Source: Cunninghamia lanceolata (lineage: Eukaryota; Streptophyta; Pinopsida; Cupressales; Cupressaceae). Taken from it: a DNA stretch of 64,000 nt. Positions 26,372 through 38,639 of the stretch are shown here, one piece after another. Numbering within the stretch: position 1 is the first letter of the stretch; each line of letters opens with the position of its first letter. The position numbers were made by a program, and so were the translations under genes. The notes below the pieces were generated by a model. The model saw only the letters and a list, made by a program, of their open reading frames with translations. It was not told the origin of the DNA and did not search any database. The DNA lies in NCBI GenBank assembly GCA_027924645.1, contig BSBN01000293.1:5666501-5730500 (forward strand), written 5' to 3'.

Positions 26372-27615
26372 TGAAGAGAACTTGTGTCTCAAATTACTAC
26401 TTGAACCTCTTAGTTGAACCTATGCATTGAACCACTTCGTTGAACCAATGCATTGAACCTCTTTGTTGAACTTATTCTTTGAACCTCTTCGTTGAACCTT
26501 TCTGGAGTTCATTTGGTAGGTTCAATGACTCCTTGGTTCATTGGTTCAAGCATATGTGATGTTGGCATCACTGTGATGAAGTGCTATCAGCAGGACTGAG
26601 TTGAAGACCATTGCCATCGGTGAAACGAAGACCATCGGCAAAGCATTATATCTTTGGGCCGATGGACACTAGTCACTCCGACGAAGGTTATGGGTAGGTC
26701 GTCAGCGAGACAAGGCTTATCGGCCAAACTCTGGGGTGTTACTCTGATAGGAGTAGTCACTCCGATGGCGTATGTCTATTAGCAAGAGAATACCCGTCAG
26801 CATAGCTGAAAGGTTATGAGCCGATGTAATGCGGTTATCCCGATGGAGGTATCGGTGAGACAGAGGACTGTCGGAGCGGGAGCTAATTCTTGTGCCGATG
26901 GTGACAGTTATTCTGATGGTAACCGTGGTGATCGGGGAGACTATGCTCATTGGTGGGAGGTGAAGTCTGAGGGCCGATGGGGGTTGTTATGCCGATGGAC
27001 GAAGGCTTGGTATTGTCGGCAACAAAATTTTTGACAATACTCTTTGGTTCATTCATGCTTATAAACCGGAATAGCAAACGCAGCTCAATGCATGTGAGAC
27101 TAATGTTTCCCACAAAAATGTAAACTGTCAGACAGCAGTTACGCAACAGTTGGGACAGCCGGTAGAGTAAGTTGTAATTGCAGTTAGGGCAGAAGTGAAA
27201 ATAGTTTTTTCTGCTCTTGAAGACTATGGTATATATACAGTTTTGGTGAGCTCGTCGATTCATTATAAGAGATCGATGAAACTATTCTAATTATACAGTT
27301 TATTTTGTAGATGTGCAGATGCAATAAACTATTTGTATAATTGTCATAGAATTGATACCTGAACAAAAGAGCTGGGTATCTTTATTGTAAGCTTAGAGTT
27401 TACTGTAATAAAGATAGCTTTTATTGTGGTGGTGGGTTTTTTACCTGTAAGGGTTTTCCCACGTAATACTGTGTGTCTATGTTCTGAATATTGTCTATTT
27501 CTGGTTTCTCTCATGTACTTATCTGTGTTATTTAGTTTGAAAAGTTACCTATCTACACTGTCCCCAGGGAATTAACATTAGGAAAGCTATTTTCCGCACC
27601 TGTGTTTTCCTTACA
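26372..27615 (+). repeat. 5' LTR of the copia element
   Basis: Begins with a run of imperfect 13-bp units (TTGAACCTCTTCG and variants, about 26396-26505). The middle is dotted with GCCGATGG and CATCGGC (about 26620-27000). A TATATATA is at 27230-27237 and is the likely TATA box. Confidence 0.93.
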
Positions 27616-27617
27616 AG

Positions 27618-27629
27618 TGGTATCAGAGC
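27618..27629 (+). other. Primer-binding site of the copia element
   Basis: TGGTATCAGAGC two bases after the LTR, complementary to initiator tRNA-Met. Confidence 0.95.
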
Positions 27630-27689
27630 CTGGCCCGTTGTGTTATCCTTGTCGGTAGTTTGGGTTTTTTGTGTTAATTCTGTTTTACA

Positions 27690-30600
27690 TCAGACAAAAT
27701 AGACATTGAGAAATTCAATGGCACAAACTTTGAGTTGTGGAAACTTAAAGTTGAAGACATGTTAGTCTGTAGAGACCTTTGGGTTGCTGTGTCTGGAGTT
27801 CAACCTACAGGCATGAAGTGAGAAGATTGGGATCTGATATGTAGAAAAGCCAAAGGACTGATAAGACTGAGTTTATTTGACTCTGTTCTATTAAACATCC
27901 ATGAGGAGAAGTCTGCAAGTGATTTGTGGAAGAAGTTGAATAATATTTATCAGGGCAAGTCCTTGGTAATAAACTTTTCCTCAGAAAGAAATTGTATTCT
28001 CTGAAGATGGATGAAGGTGCATCTGTAGTAGAACATCTGAGTGCATTCAATACAATTGTTGCTCAGTTGACATCTATAGGTGTAAAAATAGAAGAGGAGG
28101 ATCATTGTATGCTTCTGTTATGTTCCTTACCTGACTCGTGGGACTATCTGGTGATGGCTATTGGAAGTACAACAACTACATTTTCTCAGGAAACTGTTGT
28201 TGCCTCTTTGTTGTCTGAAGAGATGTGGAGGAAGTCTTCTGGAATGGCCAAAGAGGCTCTGTCAGTTCGTGGTAGATCAAAGGAAAGAGGCAAGAAGAAG
28301 GACAAGAAGTCTAAGTCCAAATCAGAGGGGAAATCAAAATCTCCTGGCAAGAAGTCCAAGGTGAAGTGCTGGAATTGTGGGCAGAAAGGTCATGTCAAGA
28401 AAGACTGCAAAGAGGAGAAAAAGAAGAAGAATAACTTCTCTGACTCCGAGTCTTCATATAGTGATGCTGATGCTTTCATTGCTGCTCTGGCAACACCTGC
28501 TTCTGAAGATGTTTGGCTGATTGATTCAGGAGCATCTTTTCATATGACATCTCATAGAGAGTGGTTCACGAAGTATGAACCCTATGCTGGTGGCAAGGTG
28601 TTCCTGGCTAGTGATTCAATGCTGGAAATAGTTGGCCGAGGTCGAGTCAGAATCCAGTTCCCGGATGGCAGAATAAAGGGAATGAATGGAGTTCTTCATA
28701 TACCAGGTCTGGCTCGAAATTTACTTTCTGTTAGTAAGCTTAATGATGTTGGAGTGCAATTTACTTTTGTGAATGGTGGCTGTAAGATGACTAGAGGTTC
28801 TATTGTTCTGGCAAAAGGTGAACGCATTGGAACTCTGTATAGGTTAGATGCTAAACCAGTGTGCTGTAATAATGTCTCTGCAAAATCTGAAAAAGATACT
28901 ATTGTAACACATGATGTAAATTCTATGGAAGTTAAACTTCCTACAGAGAAAACAATGCTCTGGCATCATAGACTTGGTCACATAGGTGAGAAAGGTTTAA
29001 AAACCTTGAAAAACAAAAATCTGGTAGATGGGCTGATTGATTGTAATCTGGAGTTCGATTTCTGCGAACATTGTATATATGGAAAGCAAAACCGTGTTTC
29101 ATTTTACTCTAGTTCTCATAAATCTTCTGGTGTTCTGGACTATGTGCATTCTGATGTTTTTGGTCCAGTTGATGTTCCTTCTTTATCTAAGTCAAGATAC
29201 TATGTTTCATTCATTGATGATTATTTAAGAAGGGCATTTGTATATTTTTTGAAAAATAAATCAGAAGTATTCATTCGATTTAAAGAATTTAAAACTCTTG
29301 TGGAAAATTAGACTGGTAGAAAACTAAAATGCTTGAGAATAGATAATGGTGGTGAATATTGCAATGTGGATTTTGATAAGTATTGTGTAGACCATGGAAT
29401 TAAAAGGCATAAAACTACACCTTATACTCCACAACAGAATGGAGTTGCTGAAAGGTTAAATCGATTGTTGATGGACAAAGCAAGAAGCATGTTGAGTTAT
29501 GCTGGTCTTGAACAGAAGTTCTGGGTTGAGGCAGTTGCTATAGCTTGTTACTTGCTGAACCATTCTCCCACTTCAGCATTGGTTGATAAGACACCTATGG
29601 AAGCATGGTCTGGTAAGAAGCCCTCTCTAAGACATATTCGAGTCTTTGGCTGTGAGGCATATGCTCATATTCCTGAAGTTAAAAGATCTAAGTTGGATAA
29701 CAAGGCAGTTAAATGTATCTTTGTTGGCTATGGAGTTGGTATTAAAGGATACAAGCTTTGGAATCCTGAAACTGAAAAGGTAATCTATAGCAGGAATGTA
29801 ATTTTCAGAGAGCTGAAACCATTGGTTGTTGATCCTCAGCTAGAAATGATAGAAGAAAAGAAAGAAAAGAGTGTTGTGAATGTTCCTCTGACCCCTATAA
29901 AAGAGGAACAACAAGCACCAAGTGTAGATGGTTCAGATGAGAGTTCAAGTAGCTCCGAAGATTCTGATCCAGAGCAAGAACCTGAACCTGCACCTCAACC
30001 TTTGAGGAGATCTACACGTGAAAGAAGACAACCAGATAGTGAAATGACATCATTGGAGAAGAATGGAACCTGGGATCTGGTGCCCTTGCTTGAAGGAAGA
30101 AAACCTGTAGGCTGTAAGTGGGTATTTAAGAAGAAATATGGTCCAGATGGTAGTATTGAGAAGTATAAGGCAAGACTGGTTGCTAAGGGGTATTCCCAAA
30201 AGGAAGGTATTGATTATGGAGAAATGTTTTCTCCTATAGCTAAGCTGACATCCATTAGATTTCTGTTGTCACTTGCAGCAGCATATGATTTTGAAATTGA
30301 GCAGATGGATGTGACAACAACGTTTCTTCATGGAGACCTTGAAGAAGAAATTTATATGTCCCAGCCAGAGCATTTTGTGGAAAAAGGTAAAGAACATCTG
30401 GTATGTAAACTTAAAAAGTCTCTTTATGGTTTGAAATAGTCTCCTAGAATGTGGTATCAAAAGTTTGATACGTATGTTTTATCCTTGGGGTATGTGAGAT
30501 CTAAATCTAATCATTGTGTCTATTATAAAACTGAAGGTGATCAGATTCTTATAATTGCACTATATGTGGATGACATGTTGTTCATTGGCAATGGTAAGGG

Positions 30601-31555
30601 GATGATCTCAGAGTTAAAATCTCTGTTGTCCTTGAAATTTGAAATGAAAAATCTGGGGGCAGCAAAGTACATTCTGGGAATGGAGATCAAAAGGGACAGA
30701 TCTAAGAGAAAAATTTGGCTCAGCCAGAGGAAGTATATTACCAATGTTCTCGATAAGTTTCATATGTCTGATTCTAAATAGTTAGTTGTTCCAGTTTTGC
30801 AAGTAATGAAATTATCTATTGAAGATTGTCCAGAATCTTCAAATGAAATTGATGACATGAAGAGAGTACCTTATGCAAGTGTTGTTGGTAGTTTAATGTA
30901 TGCAATGGTCTGCACCAGACTAGACATTGCCCAAGCAGTGGGAGTTTTGAGCCGGTTTATGGCAAATCCAGGCAGATCACATTGGGATGCTGTGAAAAGA
31001 GTTATGAGGTATCTGAAGGGAACTTTTGACTATGCTATTTGTTATCATGGAAACTCAGAAGGGTCTAAGAGATCTATCAGCATTCAGGGATATGTTGATT
31101 TTGATTGGGCAGGGGACATTGACAGTAGGAGATCCACCAGTGGATACGTGTTCACGTTACATGGTGTTGCTATCAGTTGGATGAGCAAGTGACAGGCTAT
31201 AGTCGCTTTGTCCACAACAAAGGCAGAGTACATGGTAGCCACTCGTGCATGCCAAGAAGCTGTTTGGTTGAAGAGGTTGTGTTCTGATGTTGGTTTTAAT
31301 GCAGGGCAAATACAAATTCACTGTGACAGTCAAAGTGCCATATGTTTGGCAAAGAATCCTACATTTCATGCTAGGACAAAACATATTGATGTCCAATATC
31401 ACTTTGTTCGTGATATGGTGGAAGACAGGAAGGTGAAGCTGGAAAAGATTGACACTTTGGAAAATGTCGCTGATGCCTTAACTAAACCAGTGAACACAGC
31501 CAAGTTCAAATGGTGTTTAGATGGAATGGGTCTTCGGGCCCCTAGTTCTCAATAA
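27690..31555 (+). pseudogene. gag-pol: Copia gag-pol polyprotein, broken
   Basis: From 27690 (SDKIDIEKFNGTNFELWK) a UBN2-type gag runs to a TGA (27819) and a 1-nt loss near 27970. After that, one frame continues to 31555 through TAG 29309, TAG 30437, TAG 30779 and TGA 31190. Seen in order: zinc knuckle CWNCGQKGHVKKDC (28367 on), protease WLIDSGASFHM, GAG-pre-integrase LWHHRLGHIG, integrase core with SDVFGP, RIDNGGEY and TPQQNGVAERLN, RT with GYSQKEGIDY and LYVDDM, and RNase H with STTKAEYM and DALTKP. No ATG is visible before 27690. Between RRSTRERRQPD and SEMTSLEKNGTW (about 30035) roughly 60 residues usual at the start of copia RT are missing. Dead element. Confidence 0.92.
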
Positions 31556-31590
31556 TCGAATGAGGACTAAGAGGTAGCAGTAATCTCTTC

Positions 31591-31604
31591 AACAAGTGGG
31601 AGAT
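31591..31604 (+). other. Polypurine tract of the copia element
   Basis: aacaagtgggagat immediately before the 3' LTR, the usual copia second-strand primer site. Confidence 0.8.
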
Positions 31605-32861
31605 TGAAGAGAACTTGTGTCTCAAATTACTACTTGAACCTCTTAGTTGAACCTATGCATTGAACCACTTCGTTGAACCCATGCATTGAACCTCTTCGTT
31701 GAACTTATTCTTTGAACCTCTTTGTTGAACCTCTTCGTTGAACCTTTCTGGAGTTCATTTGGTAGGTTCAATGACTCCTTGGTTCATTGGTTCAAGCATA
31801 TGCGATGTTGGCATCGCTGTGACGAAGTGCTATCGGCAGGACTGAGTTGAAGACCATTGCCATCGGTGAAACGAAGACCATCGGCAAAGCATTATATCTT
31901 TGGGCCGATGGACACTAGTCACTCTAACGAAGGTTATGGGTAGGTCGTCAGCGAGACAAGGCTTATCAGCCAAACTCTGGGGTGTTACTCCGACAGGAGT
32001 AGTCACTTCGATGGCGTCTGTCTATCGGCAAGAGAATACTCGTTGGCATAGCCAAAAGGTTATGAGCCGATGTAATGCAGTTATCCCGATGGAGCTATCG
32101 ATGAGACAGAGGATTGTCGGAGCGGGAGCTAATTCTTGTGCCGATGGTGACAGTTATTCCGATGGTAACCGTGGTGATCAGGGAGACCATGCTCATCGAT
32201 GGGAGGTGAAGTCTGAGGGCTGATGGGGGTTGTTATGCCGATGGACGAAGGCTTGGTATTGTCGGCAACAAAATTGCCGACAATACTCTTTGGTTCATTC
32301 ATGCTTATAAACCGAAATAGCAAACACAGCTCGATGCATGTGGGACTAATGTTTCCCACAAAAATGTAAACTGTCAGATAGCAGTTACGCAACAGTTGGG
32401 ACAGTGGGCAGAGTAAGTTGTAATTGCAGTTAGGGTAGAAGTGAAAACAGTTTTTTCTGCTCTTGAAGACTGTGGTATATATACAGTTTTGGTGAGCTCG
32501 TCGATTCATGATAAGAGATCAATGAAACTATTCTAATTATACAGTTTATTCTGTAGATGTGTAGATGCAATAAATTATTTGTATAATTGTCATAGAATTG
32601 ATACCTGAACAAAAGAGTTGGGTATCTTTATTGTAAGCTTAGAGTTTACTGTAATAAAGATAGCTTTTATTGTGGTGGTGGGTTTTTTACCCGTAAGGGT
32701 TTTCCCACGTAATACTGTGTGTCTGTGTTCTGAATATTGTCTATTTCTGGTTTCTCTCATGTACTTATCTGTGTTATTTAGTTTGAAAAGTTACCTATCT
32801 ACACTGTCCCTAGGGAATTAACATTAGGAAAGCTATTTTCCGCACCTATGTTTTCCTTACA
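31605..32861 (+). repeat. 3' LTR of the copia element
   Basis: 1257 bp. It is 13 bp longer than the 5' LTR because of one extra TTGAACCTCTTCG-type unit near 31720-31740. Otherwise colinear. Confidence 0.93.
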
Positions 32862-34770
32862 GGTCGAAGCCATGTTGATGGATACTTAGTATCCTTATAT
32901 ATATATATATATATATTCTTGTGTATGGGAATGACTGAGTAAGCTGATAGCATTCCTTTTCTTTCATAATAGTTGTTCGATATTCAGCCTAGATGTATAC
33001 TGTAAAACTTGACAGGCCGCAGACCTTATCATTAACTTATTTGTTTTTAATAAGCTAGAAATAAATGCTTAGACCTGCTAAACTCTTACCAATCGGTCTC
33101 AACTACATGCCTTGTATTGATGATAACTTATGTGCAATCATTTCTTTAAAGCACTCGACTGTATTGTAAACACAGTTGGCTCCTCTTAACTGGGGAAGCC
33201 TTTTATTTATTAAAGTAAACTCATCTTTTAAACAATCTCTCTCTAAGATGAGAACAGGGCACCATAATGAAGCAAGACCAAAGTATTTAATATTTGGTGA
33301 GGCATAGTATAACACTACAAAATTAAACCTTTCTTTTGATAGCTAGGCAGAGTTAGGGTCAAACACATGAGCCCAAGTATGAGTGGGTGGCCGGTATGAT
33401 ACATGTATTGATTGGTGTTGATTAATGTTTGTTTTGATATGTTAACAATATTGTGTTTGGTAGAATCTTGGACCTCTATAGATTCAAAACATGCCATTCA
33501 ATGTTATTCCCTTGGCTATAAAATGGTAAGCAATTTGTTGAAAGCCTAGCTTTAAAGATATGTTTATGAAATATGTCAAGAAACCATTTTTGGTGAGGGA
33601 CTCTTCATTATTCCTTTGTGTATGTCATGGGATTAGAAAAGATGTTTTCTAAGAATCTTATATACATGCATACTAAACATGTAAATCTTTTCATAAGAAT
33701 ATGATTGTCTTGTAATAGACATTAAATTATCAATTTGGATTAGAAGAGAATCCAAGAACTAAATTAACTATTTTGGCCAAACAAAGATTGTCCTATCAAA
33801 TTATTATCCATGTCTATATTAGAGACCCAAAACCAAAAAAACACTTACATATTCAACTTGTGAATCATGAAATAGAGTGGTGTGGAGTCATAGATTTCAC
33901 ATTGTTGTGGCAACCAGTAAACTTCTGTAAAAGATGGAAGACCTCTATGAGAATCATTTGGTCTTGTAATTCAAAGTTCAGAGTAGAAAATGAAAGTCAG
34001 TGAGACTATGGGTGAGAATTACCCAGATATCCATTAATGGATTTAGTTAAACAATTCTTACTGTTGGATGAGATAACTTCTAATTCGAGTTAGATGTGGC
34101 TGAACAATCGACTATGTACATTGCAAAATGTCTATGTATATGAAATATTTCGGCAAAGTAATGCATCCGTATCTGCATGCATTAGTCGGTTCACTATGCT
34201 CCAGATGGTATAACCTTCCAGTAGTGTCATACATACTTAGAGTGGATCTATAGTTGTATGACCATGAAGAGTTATGAAGGACACAACACTAGAGACTCAG
34301 ATGGCAAACCTATTAGTTCCTTATATCTATTTCCTTCATGAAGGGTAGGGCCACTTCTAAGAAGGAAGTTGTGTAGGGGACTGCCAGTCTATGGGATGAG
34401 GAAAAGCACTTAGGTGATGCTCTCTTTCCCAAGAAGATGAGAAGCCAAGACTTATGAAGACAGATATCAAAACTCTAGATGCAGTATATTAAATTATATG
34501 ACTTGACAATTAATTTCTATGTGAGCTTGACATTATTGCCATGAGAAAATATTATGTTCGTAAAGTGAAGGAATTCACTAACATGCTATCTTTGAACATG
34601 TTATACATTTTTAGTTTGAAAATATTGAAAAAAAAGATATGCTTTTTATATAATCATTATGTGAATTATTAAGTGTTAGTTAAACATATGATTATGATAA
34701 TCTTGATTTTGTTTTACTTGATGGTAAAATGGGAATATAAATTCTGGGTAATATGAGATGACATGTTACA
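32862..34770 (+). repeat. 5' LTR of the host element, second part
   Basis: Resumes the host LTR after the copia target duplication (GGTCG) and matches 61661-63649. It includes a short (TA)n at 32896-32916, against about 95 bp in the right LTR. Ends ATGTTACA at 34770. Frames such as 33773-34003 are LTR sequence, not genes. Confidence 0.9.
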
Positions 34771-34772
34771 TA

Positions 34773-34783
34773 TGGTATCAGAG
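34773..34783 (+). other. Primer-binding site of the host element
   Basis: TGGTATCAGAG, 2 nt after the LTR; the twelfth base is A instead of C. It fixes 34770 as the 5' LTR end. Confidence 0.9.
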
Positions 34784-34928
34784 AAATAGGTTCAATGCAT
34801 GGACCTATGAGCTCACTACATGAAATCTTCCTCAGACATTAACAGTTGCTAATATTTGGAGGTTCCTTTGCCAGAATGGTAAGAAAAAGAATGACACCAA
34901 GGAAGAAGGTAACAGGAGGGTAAATGCA

Positions 34929-34957
34929 AGAAGTTGTGTCCACTTAAGGTGGAAGTT
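34929..34957 (+). repeat. Left terminal inverted repeat of the DNA transposon
   Basis: AGAAGTTGTGTCCACTT, followed by AAGGTGGAAGT. The inner part, CCACTTAAGGTGG, is itself a near-palindrome. Compared with the right end it lacks 11 bp at the hairpin centre. Confidence 0.8.
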
Positions 34958-34980
34958 TCAGAGTTAGAAAAAAAATTGAA

Positions 34981-35310
34981 ATCGGGGAACCAAAAACGGG
35001 ATCCCGTTTATATAAAATACGATCCCATTTTGCTTCGGGATCCCGAGCCTAGAACCAAAAACGTGATCCCATTTTTTCCCAAGATCCCAAACCTAGAGGC
35101 CAAAAATGGGATCCCATTTCAAAATATGCGATCCTGTTATAAACGGGATCCCGTTTTATATAACAGGATCGCGTTATATATAACGGGATCCCATTTTATA
35201 AAATGGGATCCCGTTTTGGAAAAGTATTAAATTTTTTAAAAAATGGCAGAGACCCCATTTTCAACAGCGACAGTCGACAGGTGAAAATGGGATCCCGAGT
35301 TTAGAGACCA
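34981..35310. repeat. Left cluster of GGGATCCC palindromes
   Basis: About a dozen copies of a unit near AAACGGGATCCCGTTTTATA within 330 bp, beginning about 60 bp from the left end. Some are perfect 16-bp palindromes and others have one or two changes. The same motif clusters near the right end. Candidate transposase-binding array. Confidence 0.75.
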
Positions 35311-35473
35311 TCCAGCCACCAGGTAAGTGGATTTTTCCACTTCTACAAATTACCCATCAATTGTTTTAAGCTTCCCTTGTTTGTTTTGGTGTAAAATACA
35401 ATCAAAATTTAAATTTTGAATTGCTATTTAGGGTTTAGGGTTTATGAAATCAGTAGTTGATTTTTGATAGTTT

Positions 35474-35905
35474 AGATGTAAAATACAATTGAAATTTTGA
35501 AAGACTATATCATATAAAAGGTTAGAATTTGAACAAACTGTCAAAATTATGTTTAAAATTGAGAATTGAATAGATATATTTAGACATTTTAGCTGTAAAA
35601 TACAATTGAAAATTTGAAAATACTGTATCATATAAAAGGAGAGATTTTGAACAAACTGTCAAAATTTGAGTTCAATTTGAGTGTTGAATAGCTGTATTTA
35701 AACATTTTAGCTGTAAAATACAATTGAAAATTTGAAAATATTGTATCATATGAAAGGAGAGATTTTGAACAAACTGTCAAAATTTGAGTTCAATTTGAGT
35801 GTTGAATAGCTGTATGTAAACATTTTAGCTAGAAAATGCAATTGAAATTTTGAAACGATTGTATCATATGAAAGGAGAGATTTTGAACAAACTGTCAAAA
35901 ATTAT
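35474..35905. repeat. 118-bp tandem repeat, about 3.6 copies
   Basis: Units start at 35474, 35591, 35709 and 35827 with aga/agctgtaaaatacaattgaa and contain gaacaaactgtcaaaatt. The last unit is partial. A shorter related piece precedes at about 35388. Confidence 0.8.
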
Positions 35906-37620
35906 ATAGCGTTGGGATGATATATATATTTGGTTTTTATAAAATTTACTTATAACAATGTATGTCATTGTATTTTAAAGGCATTATTGAATAGCTAACT
36001 ATCATGTAAAAAAATTACAACAAACCATAATAAAACCAAGTTATCACATCCTTCATAATCAAACATTTAGAGACAACCAACTAATCAAGAATTGAGAAAA
36101 TTTTACAGTTTTTGTGATAGCCAACTAATCAAGAATGAAATGAAGCCAACATTTATGTAACTTTTGATATACTCAAGTAGCTGTCCTCACTAGCTAGGTT
36201 ATGCCCCTGGAATGAACATCGTGATGTTAATTGTGATACGAGCTCAACCTCATTGGTAATGCTTTCCCTAATCTTAATGACATTGATGTAGGCTCCACTC
36301 ATGATCCTTACGAAGATCTTTCCACCACTAACCTCTTTCATGATAGGTCACTATCCTCACCATCTCCTTAGACCTAGAATACCTTGAGCTTATTGATTGG
36401 GACCAACACGACCCTTTATGATTTGATGTTTTCCAAAATGATGAAGCCATCATGAAACTTATGAAGTGTCAAGACCACATCCCCATTGTAATCATAAGAA
36501 AGACTTTTCCACCATACTTAACACCTACATATATGCTTATTTTGGAGAGAAAGAAAGAACCCTTTAGTCCTGGGGCACCCTAGTCTAGGCAGAATAGCAA
36601 CAATCTATATAAGAAGAAACTTGTGATCGATTAAAATGATACAATAAAAATGGACACTTCCCAAGAGCTCCTCAATTTGACAAACTTGACCTTCCATTAG
36701 ATACCACTTAGATACAAGACATGACTCCCCTCTCCTTGTTGAGGACATGCTATAAACATCAACCTGTGAATAGAAGCTTGGACACTAAACTCTCTAAGAT
36801 AGTAGCTCCACCGGACCTTGACATCAAAGAAGGCATATATAACCATGTCACCATGTTAAATATTACGTTGATTTCTTCATGTGGTCTTATGGTGATATGC
36901 CTTGAGACTCCATCTTTAAAGTCATGCATCATCTTGTGGTTCACCTCAATGCCAAACCTATTCAATAAAAGCTACGCAAAATGCACCCACAAGTAGCCCT
37001 CATGGTCATAGAAGAATTGTATAAACTCTTCGATGTCCAGGGTTCATTCAGACTATTACTTATCCTAAATGGGTAGATCTAATCTCGTCTTAGTTAACAA
37101 GAAAACTAAGGGAATTCATGTTTGCACTAACTTTTGAGACATCAAAAAAGGATCTACCCCAACTTAGATAACTTTTCTCTACCAAACATTGATATGGTCG
37201 TGGATCTTGTGCATAGCCATATATATAAAATTTTATCATTAATCTAGATATAATATGGACCAAGTTGAAACATTTAAGTTAGACATGGAGACACCTAGAT
37301 TATGGAGCTCGGTCTATAGAAAACACCTCCTATAGACTCATCACAAACTTATCCCTCAACCCTCTAAATTGTGACTTACATCATTTGATTACCTTGGAAC
37401 ACACTATAGACAACTCTATACAAATTTGGCAAAATATATTTTCTCCTAACAAAAACTTGTATATGTAGAAGTATCTACTACTACATTAGATTTGATATAC
37501 TTCTTAAAGGAAAGAGTTGGGACTAACAACTAAATAGAAAACAATAACTAGTTTTGCATTTTCTAGGAAATAGGAAACAAAATTGAGCTAGAACCATCTT
37601 GACTAATTTATCTATTTCTA
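35906..37620. other. Transposon interior without recognisable gene
   Basis: Minus-strand protein-like runs occur at 36965-36759 and 36341-36153 between many stops, but I recognise no family. The region may be part of a decayed insertion. Confidence 0.4.
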
Positions 37621-37990
37621 GCTAGATTGAACCCTAATTCTATATGCAATTCCAACCCTAACCCTAACACTAATTCTAACCCTAATCCTAAACCTAATTC
37701 TATATGCAATTCAAACCCTAACCCTTATTATAACCCTAATCATAACCCTAACCCTAACTCTACTTGTAATTGTAATTATAATTGTAACTCTAACTCTAGC
37801 CCTAACCCTAACCCTAACGAGCTACTTGTAATTGTAATTATAACCCTAACTCTAGCCGTAACCCAAACCATAATTGTAGCTCTAATACTTACCCTAATTT
37901 AGCAACCCTTGAATTCTAATTCTAACCCTAACCTCAATTCTAACCCTAAGCCTGATCCTAATTGAAACCCTAACCCTAACTTTAATTAAT
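37621..37990. repeat. Telomere-like CCCTAA-rich tract
   Basis: Degenerate AACCCTAACCCTAA runs mixed with aattcta and attgtaatta units over about 370 bp. The 6-bp form (TTAGGG type) dominates rather than the 7-bp TTTAGGG usual in plants. The Asn-Pro open frame across it is a by-product. Confidence 0.7.
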
Positions 37991-38639
37991 CACAAGTCAT
38001 GCTACAGGGATTTCTTCTACATATTTTGTATGCATGTGTTATTCCCTTATTGCATGTGAGTTCACCAATTATTTGGAAGTCTCCTAACTAGGAGGCGGGC
38101 TTGTATTCAAGCCCTATAAATTTTGTGTTTATAGGTGTTATGTTTAAAGCTATATGGAGACTTGTAATAGGAGGTCTTGAATTTGGTACCAATGATTGTG
38201 AGTTCCTTGTCTAGAATATGATGAACCTTTTGAACAAGAGAACCTTGTAGACCATGATGCATATATTGAAATTTAAACTTGAACATTATTGTCATGTGAA
38301 TGCTTTTAGCCATCCTACAACCTCCTATCACCCTTCATCCTCTTATAGGGATATGCCACACAACCTCTCCAAGTTGACCATGCCAAACCCAAAGTCACAA
38401 TCGTAAGAGGTAAAGAATCTTTTGGCCCCATTCAAGTCCACTCCCTAATAGAAGTGATACAATGCTAATAGGGTTGTGAAGGTAATTAAGTTCTTGATTA
38501 GCATGTTGGGTGTATCTAAGCATAATGATGATATAGTTAGTCCTGATTTCATTAATCTTAAGATCATTGAGCTAGAGTACTTAATATATATGGTATAGTT
38601 TTGTTCAATCAATAGTGGTAGGGAAAATTAATATACTAC

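Larger units (their letters stand above)
26372..32861 (+). mobile_element. Ty1/copia LTR retrotransposon inside the 5' LTR of the host
   Basis: LTRs 26372-27615 (1244 bp) and 31605-32861 (1257 bp), both starting TGAAGAGAAC and ending TTACA. Target duplication is GGTCA (26367-26371) and GGTCG (32862-32866). The unoccupied site GGTCA is seen at 61656-61660 in the right LTR. Domain order gag, protease, integrase, RT, RNase H is copia type. The coding frame is broken by one early frameshift and five stops. LTRs differ by roughly 3-4% plus a 13-bp unit, so it is older than the gypsy element at 10912 and younger than its host. Confidence 0.95.

Noticed and set aside
34934..35230. Frame across the GGGATCCC cluster
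   Set aside because: Repeat-encoded (RDP/YDP units), no start context, overlaps the terminal repeat.
34981..35310. Site-specific recombination or replication origin
   Set aside because: The palindromes suggest it, but the matching cluster at the other end and the terminal repeats fit transposon ends better.
37627..37902. Asn-Pro repeat protein
   Set aside because: Frame through the CCCTAA tract; disappears with repeat structure.
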